Source: Ruminococcus sp. (GTDB lineage Bacteria; Bacillota; Clostridia; Oscillospirales; Ruminococcaceae). Taken from it: a stretch of 39,748 nt of DNA. The notes under the pieces are model-generated. The model was not told where the DNA came from and did not search any database. It saw nothing but the letters and a program-made list of their open reading frames with translations. This document shows, piece after piece, positions 27,587-34,591 of the stretch. Position 1 is the first letter of the stretch. Every line of letters begins with the position of its first letter. The stretch spans positions 1-39,748 of the forward strand of contig JAFSSS010000064.1 in assembly GCA_017450925.1 (NCBI GenBank), read 5' to 3'. Made by a program: the position numbers and the translations under genes.

Positions 27587-27779
27587 GGCAACACCGCACG
27601 ACCCGCGGCTAACGCCTCTGCACATCATCTGCTTGCCAGCTTTCCGTCATATTACCCAAATTCTCCTTGACGTTGCGCAAAGCGAAGTACACTTCGCTCG
27701 CAAGCCTGCGTCGAATTTAGGCAATCTGACGAAAATCTGGACGGCGCATCTGATGCACAGGGATCGTGCGGTGTTGCCT
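27586..27779 (+). repeat. Palindromic MITE-like repeat, copy 2 (complete)
   Basis: This is the complete 194-bp copy. The ends AGGCAACACCGCACGA and TCGTGCGGTGTTGCCT are perfect inverted repeats flanked by TA on both sides (27584-27585 and 27780-27781). The arms continue to pair imperfectly inward: CGTCATATTACCCAAATT (from about 27648) faces a near-complement of AATTTAGGCAATCTGACG. The centre holds a strong hairpin, AGCGAAGT-AC-ACTTCGCT, inside TTGCG/CGCAA. It has no coding capacity. The TA plus the first A of the element form the stop codon of the upstream gene. Confidence 0.88.
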
Positions 27780-27811
27780 TAAAAAATATAGACCGGATCG
27801 CCGGATGTAAG

Positions 27812-27847
27812 AAATGGGTATTCCCCCGAGCGGGGGAATACCCATTT
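27812..27847. terminator. Bidirectional terminator between the activase operon and queC
   Basis: A 16-bp perfect stem (27812-27827 with 27832-27847) built on GGGTATTCCCCC and GGGGGAATACCC carries A and T runs on its two sides. It separates convergent genes and shares its stem core with 3685-3722. Confidence 0.85.
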
Positions 27848-27883
27848 TGCGCTTTATGCCATGCTGTTCAGCAGTCCTTTTTG

Positions 27884-28561
27884 TCACATCAGCGGATCCT
27901 TCAGCCCGCAGGCCTCAAAGGCCGCGATCCTGTCCCGGCAGGTGCCGCAGGCTCCGCAGGGCTTTTCACCGCCCTCGTAGCAGCTCCAGGTCTTTTCAAA
28001 GGGAACACCTATCTCTGTGCCGATACGCACTACGTCCGATTTGTTCAGCCCCACGAAGGGAGCCTCCACCCTTACCTGCTTTCCGCTGCCAAGATATATT
28101 GCATCGTTTATCGCCCTGTTGAATTCCTCCGAGCAGTCGGGATAGGCATTTCCTGCCGCATCGTCGCTGTGAGCGCCGTAGTAGATCACCTCGCAGCCGA
28201 AGCCGATAGCCACGCTTGCCGCCGCCGACAAAAACAGCCCGTTCCTGAAGGGAACATAGGTCGAGACCGGCTTGCCGTCTGTGCGGGAAAGCTGTTCGGC
28301 ATAGCTCTCCTTTGGGATCTCTCCCTCCGAGCCGGAAAGCAGCGAGCAGTCCGAGTCAGCAAAGGCCGCCGACAGATCCAGCGTCTTCCACTTGACGCCG
28401 TAATGCTCTGCCACCGCCGCCGCCGAGCGCAGCTCTCTGCCGTGGCGCTGACCGTAATATACCGAAAGCGCCATAACGTTATCTGCACCGTATTTCTTCA
28501 CCGCCAGCCCCAGACAGGTCGAGCTGTCCAGTCCGCCGCTGAATAGCACCATTGCTTTCAT
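27884..28561 (-). CDS. queC: 7-cyano-7-deazaguanine synthase
   Basis: The 225-residue enzyme converts 7-carboxy-7-deazaguanine to preQ0 with ATP and ammonia, in queuosine precursor synthesis. The PP-loop VLFSGGLDSSTC is at the N-terminus, and the zinc cluster of cysteines (CYEGGEKPCGACGTC) is near the C-terminus. The start is ATG 28561 with GAGGTG upstream; the in-frame GTG at 28570 lies in the ribosome binding site. It is the last gene of the queD-queE-folE-queC operon, 10 bases after folE. Confidence 0.95.
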   Translation of the reverse strand: MKAMVLFSGGLDSSTCLGLAVKKYGADNVMALSVYYGQRHGRELRSAAAVAEHYGVKWKTLDLSAAFADSDCSLLSGSEGEIPKESYAEQLSRTDGKPVSTYVPFRNGLFLSAAASVAIGFGCEVIYYGAHSDDAAGNAYPDCSEEFNRAINDAIYLGSGKQVRVEAPFVGLNKSDVVRIGTEIGVPFEKTWSCYEGGEKPCGACGTCRDRIAAFEACGLKDPLM

Positions 28562-28571
28562 TTTGCTCACC

Positions 28572-29132
28572 TCAATTAAGCAGCTTTTTAAGATCGCTGT
28601 CGGTCTTGAAAGCGCCGAAATATGTTCTTGTCTCCGTCCGCGAGGAGGGGTTTTTTATCCCCCGCGCCGTCATGCAGCTGTGAGAGCCTGTGATCTTCAC
28701 TCCCACATCAGGCGTGCCTGCCGCCTCAGAGATTATCTCGGCGATATCCCGCCCGAGACGCTCCTGCAGCTGCAGCCTTTTAGCCGCCATATCGCAGATC
28801 CTTGCGATCTTGCTAAGCCCAAGCACCTTTCCGCGGGGGATATATCCCACATTCACCGTCATATCGTACATCAGCGCCATATGGTGCTCGCAGTAGCTGA
28901 ACACGGTTATGTCCTTCATCACGATAGCCTCGTCCGCTCCGTTCTCGGGCGAGGAGAAGGTCTTTCCGAACATCTCTGCGATATCGTGATTGGAATAGGC
29001 AGTCCCCTCCAGCACCTCTGCAAGCATTTCAGCCACCCGCTCGGGAGTTTCCTTCAGACCCTCTCTTTCCGGATCCTCTCCGATAGCCTTTAGCAGACCC
29101 CTTATATGGTATATGATCTTTTCCTTATCCAT
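28572..29132 (-). CDS. folE: GTP cyclohydrolase I
   Basis: The 186-residue enzyme makes 7,8-dihydroneopterin triphosphate from GTP, the first step shared by folate and queuosine routes. The zinc and active-site motif YCEHHMALM and the C-terminal SHSCMTARGI are present. ATG 29132 abuts the queE stop (29133), with AGAGGTG upstream. Its place inside a que operon indicates that it feeds QueD, though it may also serve folate synthesis. Confidence 0.95.
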   Translation of the reverse strand: MDKEKIIYHIRGLLKAIGEDPEREGLKETPERVAEMLAEVLEGTAYSNHDIAEMFGKTFSSPENGADEAIVMKDITVFSYCEHHMALMYDMTVNVGYIPRGKVLGLSKIARICDMAAKRLQLQERLGRDIAEIISEAAGTPDVGVKITGSHSCMTARGIKNPSSRTETRTYFGAFKTDSDLKKLLN

Positions 29133-29795
29133 TCAGACACCTCTCATATCCGGCTCCCAGATAAACTTGTGAAGCTGCAGCTGCAGCTTGACGCCGTTCA
29201 TTCTCCTGTCGATGATATATCTCACGATCTCCGCAGGCTCGATCCTCCCGAACACGGGACTGATATACACCCTGCATTTTTCCGTAAGCCTGTACTTCTG
29301 TATTATCTCGTATGCCCGGTCAAGATCCCCGCGGGTGCCTGCCACGAACTTTACCGCGTCCTCGCCTGTGAGAAAGGAGTAATTGTCCGTGAGCATCATT
29401 CCCTCCATATCGCTTGAGGGCAGCTTGTAATCCAGTGTGAACACGGGGCGCTTTTCCCGGCAGGCCATCTCTGCTATGCTGATGCTGCCGTTTGTTTCGA
29501 TCTCGACCCTGTGGCCGCTGCTTATAAGCGCATCCGTCAGCACAGGCAGCTCTCTTTGCAGCAGCGGCTCTCCGCCTGTCAGGGTAACGTTGACGATCCC
29601 GGTGCCGTCTGCATAGGCGGTGATCTCCTCAGCCGTCATTTCCCTTGCAGGACAGCCCTCCTCGTTCGCCCATTGGGTATCGCAGTAGCTGCACCCGAGG
29701 TTGCACCCTCTAAAGCGTATGAACACCGCCGGCTCTCCCGCCCGGACGCTTTCTCCGTTAATGCTGACAAATTTTTCAGCTACCTCGTATCTCAT
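29133..29795 (-). CDS. queE: 7-carboxy-7-deazaguanine synthase (radical SAM)
   Basis: The 220-residue radical SAM enzyme converts 6-carboxytetrahydropterin to 7-carboxy-7-deazaguanine. The cluster motif is RGCNLGCSYCDTQW (CxxxCxxC with Cys at about 30, 34 and 37). The glycine-rich SAM motif TLTGGEPLLQ follows. The start ATG 29795 overlaps the queD stop in an ATGA arrangement, so the genes are translationally coupled. Confidence 0.94.
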   Translation of the reverse strand: MRYEVAEKFVSINGESVRAGEPAVFIRFRGCNLGCSYCDTQWANEEGCPAREMTAEEITAYADGTGIVNVTLTGGEPLLQRELPVLTDALISSGHRVEIETNGSISIAEMACREKRPVFTLDYKLPSSDMEGMMLTDNYSFLTGEDAVKFVAGTRGDLDRAYEIIQKYRLTEKCRVYISPVFGRIEPAEIVRYIIDRRMNGVKLQLQLHKFIWEPDMRGV

Positions 29796-30214
29796 GATCC
29801 CGCCTCATATACCGCACAGTTTTCCGGAGTTTCATATACCGCCACCGAGCTTACGCCGAAGCCCTCATCGCAAAGCAGACCGAAAAAATGCCTTGCCAGA
29901 TTTTCCGCAGTCGGGCGAAAGCTCACCGGTGTCAGTGAAAAGCCCTGCTCGCCCAATGCTGCAAGCGAGGCCTCTGTAAGAGTCCCCTCCTCGAATATAA
30001 GCGTGTGATCGAACCTGTCCGCCAGCGCTTTGACGGCTTTCTTCAGATCTCCGAAATCCACGACCATACCCCGCTTCGGCCCCTCTGTCCTAAGCTCGCC
30101 GGTAACGGTCACCTCGATCATCCAGCGATGCCCGTGAATATTCGCGCACTTCCCCTCATAGCCCGCAAGGAAATGGGCGCTGTCAAAAGCAGCAGCGGTT
30201 TTAAGTCTGAACAT
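29792..30214 (-). CDS. queD: 6-carboxy-5,6,7,8-tetrahydropterin synthase
   Basis: This 140-residue member of the PTPS/QueD family makes 6-carboxytetrahydropterin from dihydroneopterin triphosphate. Zinc-binding histidines are visible in AAFDSAHFL and in CANIHGHRW. The start is ATG 30214 with GGAGGTG five bases upstream; the open frame upstream to 30319 lies over the promoter. It is the first gene of the operon. No queF is seen, so the local product is preQ0. Confidence 0.94.
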   Translation of the reverse strand: MFRLKTAAAFDSAHFLAGYEGKCANIHGHRWMIEVTVTGELRTEGPKRGMVVDFGDLKKAVKALADRFDHTLIFEEGTLTEASLAALGEQGFSLTPVSFRPTAENLARHFFGLLCDEGFGVSSVAVYETPENCAVYEAGS

Positions 30215-30229
30215 TCCGGCACCTCCGAT

Positions 30230-30245
30230 ATTATGATAATGATTA
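30230..30245. promoter_or_regulatory. Weak Fur/Zur-family-like box in the queD leader
   Basis: ATTATGATAATGATTA resembles part of a Fur-type box and lies between the queD -10 box and its ribosome binding site, where a bound repressor would block transcription. Zur control would make sense for zinc-dependent QueD and FolE, but the match is imperfect. Confidence 0.25.
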
Positions 30246-30268
30246 ACAGTATTTTCCGTCAAGCTATT

Positions 30269-30297
30269 ATTATACCATATTTCCGCTGTTATGTCAA
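30269..30297 (-). promoter_or_regulatory. Consensus promoter of the que operon
   Basis: On the minus strand, perfect TTGACA (plus 30292-30297) and TATAAT (plus 30269-30274) are 17 bases apart, upstream of queD. I searched the leader for a preQ1 riboswitch by eye and saw none. Confidence 0.85.
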
Positions 30298-30321
30298 TAG
30301 CCGCACCTGCGCTTTTCACGG

Positions 30322-30350
30322 TTGACAGTCTGACCCCTTTGTGGTATAAT
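30322..30350 (+). promoter_or_regulatory. Consensus promoter of the CNNM/CorC-like gene
   Basis: Perfect TTGACA (30322-30327), a 17-base spacer and TATAAT (30345-30350) form the promoter. It is back to back with the que promoter, 24 bases apart. Initiation near 30357 favours the ATG at 30401 as start codon. Confidence 0.85.
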
Positions 30351-30400
30351 TACTGTGAGTTATTGTGACAAAAAATATCATCACGGGAGTTGGTATCTTA

Positions 30401-31723
30401 ATGGACGAAGGCAGCCGATTGCTGCTGGGTGCGGCTATTTGCGTTACACTCGTTATTCTCTCTGCGGTGTTCACCGCCTGTGAAAATTCCATGATCGAGA
30501 TCAAGGACAGCGACGCCGAAAGGCTCACCTCCTGCGGCAGACGCGGCAGGGCTTTGGGAAAGCTGCTTGCCGACTCCGACAGGCTGCTCACCTCCGGGAT
30601 AATCCTGCGCATACTGCTGTCTATGGCAGTTTCAGCTGCGGCCGAGGTCACCTTTGCCCGCAGATTTGCCGCAGTCCTCGGCGACGGGCTGGGGATGCTG
30701 CTGCTTTCGACCTTTATCATCCTCTGCGCGGCAGCCTTCTTCAACTGCACGCTTGGCATTGTTCTGCCAAAGCGACTCTGCGCCGCCGGCAAGATCGGCC
30801 GGCGCTTTGCGCTGAGCTGCGCTCCCCTCTACGGTCTTATCCTCAAGCTGATCCTGCCGCTGGAGGCCTTGGTGTCGCTTTGCTCGGCGGGGCTTTTGAA
30901 ACTGTTCGGCGTAAAGCGCTCCGATCTCCGGGATACCTACACCGAGGAGGAGATCCTTATGATGCTGGATGCCGCAAACGAGACCGGCGGCATCGAAGAG
31001 GCGCAGGCGGAAATGATAAGCAACATCTTTGAGTTCGACGACCTTGAGGTGCATGAAATAATGACCCACCGCACAGAGGTCGTGGCTGTGCCGCAGGACT
31101 GCACCATTGCCGCCGCCGCAGAGGCTGTCATCAGCCGGGGCTTTTCCCGCATCCCCGTATTTGAGGGGAGCATCGACCGCATAACGGGCGTGGTGTTTGC
31201 CAAGGATATCCTTAGATCGGTCATGGACGGCAGCCCCAAGGAGGGCTCTGTAAAGGAGATAATGCGGGAGATAAAATACATCCCCGAAAACAGCCGCTGT
31301 GATGACCTGCTGGAGGAATTTTCCCAGAGCAAGACCCAGATAGCCGTGGTGGTGGATGAATACGGCGGCACCGCCGGCATCGTGACTATGGAGGATCTGC
31401 TGGAGGCTATCGTGGGCTCGATACAGGATGAATACGATAACGAGATCCCCGATATACAGGAGATCACACCCAACACCTTTGACATTTCCGGGCGGGCTCC
31501 GCTGGACGACGTTATGGACGAGCTGGGCTGTGAGCCCCCGGAGGACAGCATCCACGATACCATTGGCGGCTTTGTTACCGAGCTTATCGGGCATATCCCC
31601 GCAGAGGACGAGCGCGCCGCCGCAAGGTGGAAAAATGTGGAGTTTACCGTTATCCGTGCAGGAGGGAAATCCATAGAGAAGCTTCGGGCTGTTATTGACA
31701 GAAAGGAAAAGGAAGACGAATGA
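30401..31723 (+). CDS. CNNM/CorC (hemolysin-like) membrane protein with CBS domains
   Basis: The 440-residue protein has an N-terminal DUF21 (CNNM) membrane domain (about 5-180), a pair of CBS domains (about 195-320; FDDLEVHEIMTHRTEVVAVP and KTQIAVVVDEYGGTAGIVTM) and a C-terminal CorC/HlyC domain (about 335-425). The family is linked to magnesium or cobalt efflux. I place the start at ATG 30401, with GGGAG 11 bases before it; a GTG at 30365 would leave almost no leader. The stop overlaps the next start (ATGA at 31720-31723). Confidence 0.88.
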   Translation: MDEGSRLLLGAAICVTLVILSAVFTACENSMIEIKDSDAERLTSCGRRGRALGKLLADSDRLLTSGIILRILLSMAVSAAAEVTFARRFAAVLGDGLGMLLLSTFIILCAAAFFNCTLGIVLPKRLCAAGKIGRRFALSCAPLYGLILKLILPLEALVSLCSAGLLKLFGVKRSDLRDTYTEEEILMMLDAANETGGIEEAQAEMISNIFEFDDLEVHEIMTHRTEVVAVPQDCTIAAAAEAVISRGFSRIPVFEGSIDRITGVVFAKDILRSVMDGSPKEGSVKEIMREIKYIPENSRCDDLLEEFSQSKTQIAVVVDEYGGTAGIVTMEDLLEAIVGSIQDEYDNEIPDIQEITPNTFDISGRAPLDDVMDELGCEPPEDSIHDTIGGFVTELIGHIPAEDERAAARWKNVEFTVIRAGGKSIEKLRAVIDRKEKEDE

Positions 31724-32970
31724 AAAAGACAAGGCTCTTATCAGCCGCCGCCGCACTGCTGGTGCTGACGGGCTGCGGGGCGGGTGCAGCCGAAAGCAGA
31801 CCTCAAAGCAGCAGCCCCGGGTCAGCCGCCTCTTCCGCATCTGACTCCTCACAGGCTGAAAGCTCCCTGCCGAAGCTGACGAAGGATGACGTCAGGATGA
31901 CGCGCTCCGCCGAGTATTTTTTTGACAGGCTGGAGGATGAACGCTTCAAGCAGGCCGCCCTTATAACTCTTGAGGGACTGCGTGACCACAGCGAGGCAAT
32001 AAGCTTGGAGAGCCTTGATCTGTATGATAATGAATTCGACGATATCTTTGACCTGCTGATAAGCTGCGAGCCGGAGCTGGGCTGGGTAGAAAACAACTAC
32101 GAGCTGGATATCGACACCAACGATGACAGCATTATCACCGCTTATTTCAAATACAAGCTTTCCCGCGAGGAGGAGGAGGCAGCTGTCGAAAAGCTGAAGG
32201 CCGTCGTCACAGAGGTGAACGCCGCTGCCGCCGGTCTTGACGATTTCGGCAGGATGCTTTATTTCCACGACTATATCGTTACGGAATGCGACTACAGCAC
32301 CGAAACGGGAAACGCATGGTCGGCCTACGGCTGCCTCGTTGACGGCAAGGCCGTCTGCGAGGGCTATTCAAAAGCCCTTATCGCCCTCTGCGAGGAGGCG
32401 GATATGCTATGCATCCCGGTGGGCGGCAGCTACGCACAGAACAGCAGCGCTCTTCATATGTGGAACAAGGTGGTCATGGACGGCGAATGGTACAACATGG
32501 ACGTCACATGGGACGACCCCACCGATGCCAACGACTCCCCCGTAAAGGAGGAAAAGGACGGCATCGACTATATCCACCGCGATTACTTCGGCCTCACCGA
32601 CAAGGAGACCGAAACCGATCACCGTTTTACGGAGACCTCTGTTCTGAAATATCCCGCAGCCGATGCAGTTGAGGATAACTATTTCATCCGCACCGGGGCT
32701 TATGTTTCAGACCCCGGAGAGGCCTCTGATACGATCTACAGGCTGGCGGCAGAGGCCGCCGAAAAGGAGGAGCAGATCATCCAGTTCCGATGCTCCGGCA
32801 GCGAGGTCTATGACTCTGTTTTCGAGCTGGAGTTTTCAGAGGACGGCAGGATATTCGACATCCTCGGCCAGCTGAACCGTGAGGGCTATCCTGTTGACCC
32901 GACCGGCTACAGATATATCTCTGATAAGGAACGCTGCATAATCACAATTCTGATAGACTACAGCAAATAA
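31720..32970 (+). CDS. Transglutaminase-like lipoprotein
   Basis: The 416-residue surface protein has a lipoprotein signal (lipobox LTGC, Cys19) and a Ser-rich linker (about 26-50). A transglutaminase/protease-like domain has the triad Cys213 (in AVCEGYS), His246 (in ALHMWN) and Asp261 (in MDVTWDDP). Such domains in Firmicutes act as cysteine peptidases or cell-wall-associated enzymes; the substrate is unknown. Translation is coupled to the preceding CNNM-like gene. The C-terminal about 100 residues form an additional domain I do not recognise. Confidence 0.83.
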   Translation: MKKTRLLSAAAALLVLTGCGAGAAESRPQSSSPGSAASSASDSSQAESSLPKLTKDDVRMTRSAEYFFDRLEDERFKQAALITLEGLRDHSEAISLESLDLYDNEFDDIFDLLISCEPELGWVENNYELDIDTNDDSIITAYFKYKLSREEEEAAVEKLKAVVTEVNAAAAGLDDFGRMLYFHDYIVTECDYSTETGNAWSAYGCLVDGKAVCEGYSKALIALCEEADMLCIPVGGSYAQNSSALHMWNKVVMDGEWYNMDVTWDDPTDANDSPVKEEKDGIDYIHRDYFGLTDKETETDHRFTETSVLKYPAADAVEDNYFIRTGAYVSDPGEASDTIYRLAAEAAEKEEQIIQFRCSGSEVYDSVFELEFSEDGRIFDILGQLNREGYPVDPTGYRYISDKERCIITILIDYSK

Positions 32971-32982
32971 TGCTTTGCAGTT

Positions 32983-33045
32983 GACAGTTGATAATAGATA
33001 ATTAAGGAACGCGCCCAGCGGCCGCTCTCTTCATTATCAACTGTC
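32983..33045. repeat. 13-bp inverted repeat in the intergenic gap
   Basis: GACAGTTGATAAT (32983-32995) and ATTATCAACTGTC (33033-33045) are perfect inverted repeats around a 37-base spacer containing GCGGCCGC. There is no T run, so it is not a classical terminator. The sequence type recalls common Clostridia intergenic repeats built on ACAGTTGATAAT. Confidence 0.75.
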
Positions 33046-33074
33046 CATTATAAACTATAAAAGGAGGGTCAAAT

Positions 33075-34562
33075 ATGAATATGCTGAAAAACCTGCCCAC
33101 GGCCGAGGAGGGTGTGGACTACAAGGCTAAGGCCAAGGAGCTACAGGATAAGCTGTCGGCTCTGCAGCTTAAAATGAAGGAGAAAAAGCTCCCGGCGATA
33201 ATCGTCTTCGAGGGCTGGGGAGCCTCCGGCAAAGGAACGCTTATCGCCGGCACTATCAAGCTGCTGGATCCGCGCTTCTTCAAGGTTACATCAACTCTTC
33301 CCGCCAACGAGGCCGAGCGGCGCTATCCGCTGATGAAAAGATTCTTCGAGGGCATCCCCGAATACGGCAAGCTGTCGGTAATGGACAGGAGCTGGTACAG
33401 AGAGCTGGCCGCCGCAAGGCTCGAGCAGGACATCTCCAAAAAGGAATACGAGCGCAGGATAGTCTCGGTCAACACCTTTGAGCGCCAGCTGACGGATGAC
33501 GGCTATGTTATCGTGAAGCTGTTCCTGCACATCTCGAAGGAGGAGCAGAAAAAGCGCTTTGACAAGCTGGGCGAGAGCGGCTCTACCAAGTGGCGCGTTA
33601 CCGATAAGGACAGATATCAGAACAAGCACTATGACGAGTACGCCGAGCAGTTCGAGGATATGCTGGAAAAGACCGACACCGCCTATGCCCCGTGGAACGT
33701 GATAGATGCAGAGGACAAGCAGTATGCCAGATACCGCCTCTTTGAGATACTGGTGGAAAATCTGACAGCGGCGCTGGAGGCGGACACGGTATATCCCGCC
33801 GAGGCGGATGTTGCCGAGCTGTTCGACATGAAGAAGATGCCCAAGCTTGCAGAGGTCAAGCTGGATGACAAGACAGTCTCGGAGGAGGAGTATTCCGAGC
33901 GGCTGAAAGCAGATCAGAAGGAGCTTGCCAAGCTGCACGGAAAGCTCTACAAGCTGAAAATTCCCGTAGTCATCGCCTTTGAGGGCTGGGATGCTGCCGG
34001 AAAGGGCGGAGCGATAAAGCGCGTGGGCGCGGCTCTTGACCCGCGCGGCTATGAGGCGGTGCCGGTGGCGGCTCCCGATGCGAGAGAAAAGGTGCATCAC
34101 TATCTCTGGCGGTTCTGGATAAATCTTCCCAAGGACGGACACATAACCATATTCGACCGCACCTGGTACGGCCGGGTCATGGTAGAACGTCTTGAGGGCT
34201 TCACCCCGCCGGAGCGCTGCGCTATGGCCTACCGCGAGATAAACGAATTCGAGCGCGAGCTGACCGAATGCGGAGTTGTCGTCATGAAGTTCTGGATGCA
34301 GATAGACAAGGACGAGCAGCTCAAGCGCTTCAATGACCGCATGAACACTCCCGAAAAGCGCTGGAAGATCACCGACGAGGACTGGCGCAACCGTGAGAAG
34401 TGGGAGCTTTACGAGACCGCGATCGACGAGATGATACAAAAGACCTCGACCGAGGCTGCCCCGTGGGTCATCGTTGAGGGCAACGACAAGAAGTATGCCC
34501 GCCTCAAGGTGCTGGAGACTGTTATCGAAAGGCTCCGCAGCGAGATCGAAAAGCGGAAGTAA
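33075..34562 (+). CDS. Two-domain PPK2-type polyphosphate kinase (polyphosphate:AMP phosphotransferase)
   Basis: The 495-residue cytoplasmic enzyme consists of two fused PPK2 domains, the arrangement of polyphosphate:AMP phosphotransferase, which makes ADP from AMP and polyphosphate. Walker A motifs are FEGWGASGKGTL (about residue 46) and FEGWDAAGKGGAIKRV (about 302). The matching DRSWYRE and DRTWYGR motifs follow in each half. Both halves look intact. It starts at ATG 33075 behind AGGAGGGT. Other members of this two-domain group use nucleoside diphosphates, so AMP is the likely but unproven acceptor. Confidence 0.88.
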   Translation: MNMLKNLPTAEEGVDYKAKAKELQDKLSALQLKMKEKKLPAIIVFEGWGASGKGTLIAGTIKLLDPRFFKVTSTLPANEAERRYPLMKRFFEGIPEYGKLSVMDRSWYRELAAARLEQDISKKEYERRIVSVNTFERQLTDDGYVIVKLFLHISKEEQKKRFDKLGESGSTKWRVTDKDRYQNKHYDEYAEQFEDMLEKTDTAYAPWNVIDAEDKQYARYRLFEILVENLTAALEADTVYPAEADVAELFDMKKMPKLAEVKLDDKTVSEEEYSERLKADQKELAKLHGKLYKLKIPVVIAFEGWDAAGKGGAIKRVGAALDPRGYEAVPVAAPDAREKVHHYLWRFWINLPKDGHITIFDRTWYGRVMVERLEGFTPPERCAMAYREINEFERELTECGVVVMKFWMQIDKDEQLKRFNDRMNTPEKRWKITDEDWRNREKWELYETAIDEMIQKTSTEAAPWVIVEGNDKKYARLKVLETVIERLRSEIEKRK

Positions 34563-34591
34563 GGGCATATCCGCTAACTGGAGATGATAGG

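Noticed and set aside
30215-30268. Possible preQ1 riboswitch before queD
   Set aside because: The leader is short and AT-rich, with no recognisable preQ1 aptamer consensus.
30632-31852. Long antisense open frame opposite the CNNM-like gene
   Set aside because: It lies opposite clear CBS and CorC domains and shows low-complexity, shadow-like composition.
33291-34568. Long antisense open frame (425 codons) opposite the polyphosphate kinase gene
   Set aside because: It is a shadow of the strongly supported PPK2 gene, with no ribosome binding site or family motif.
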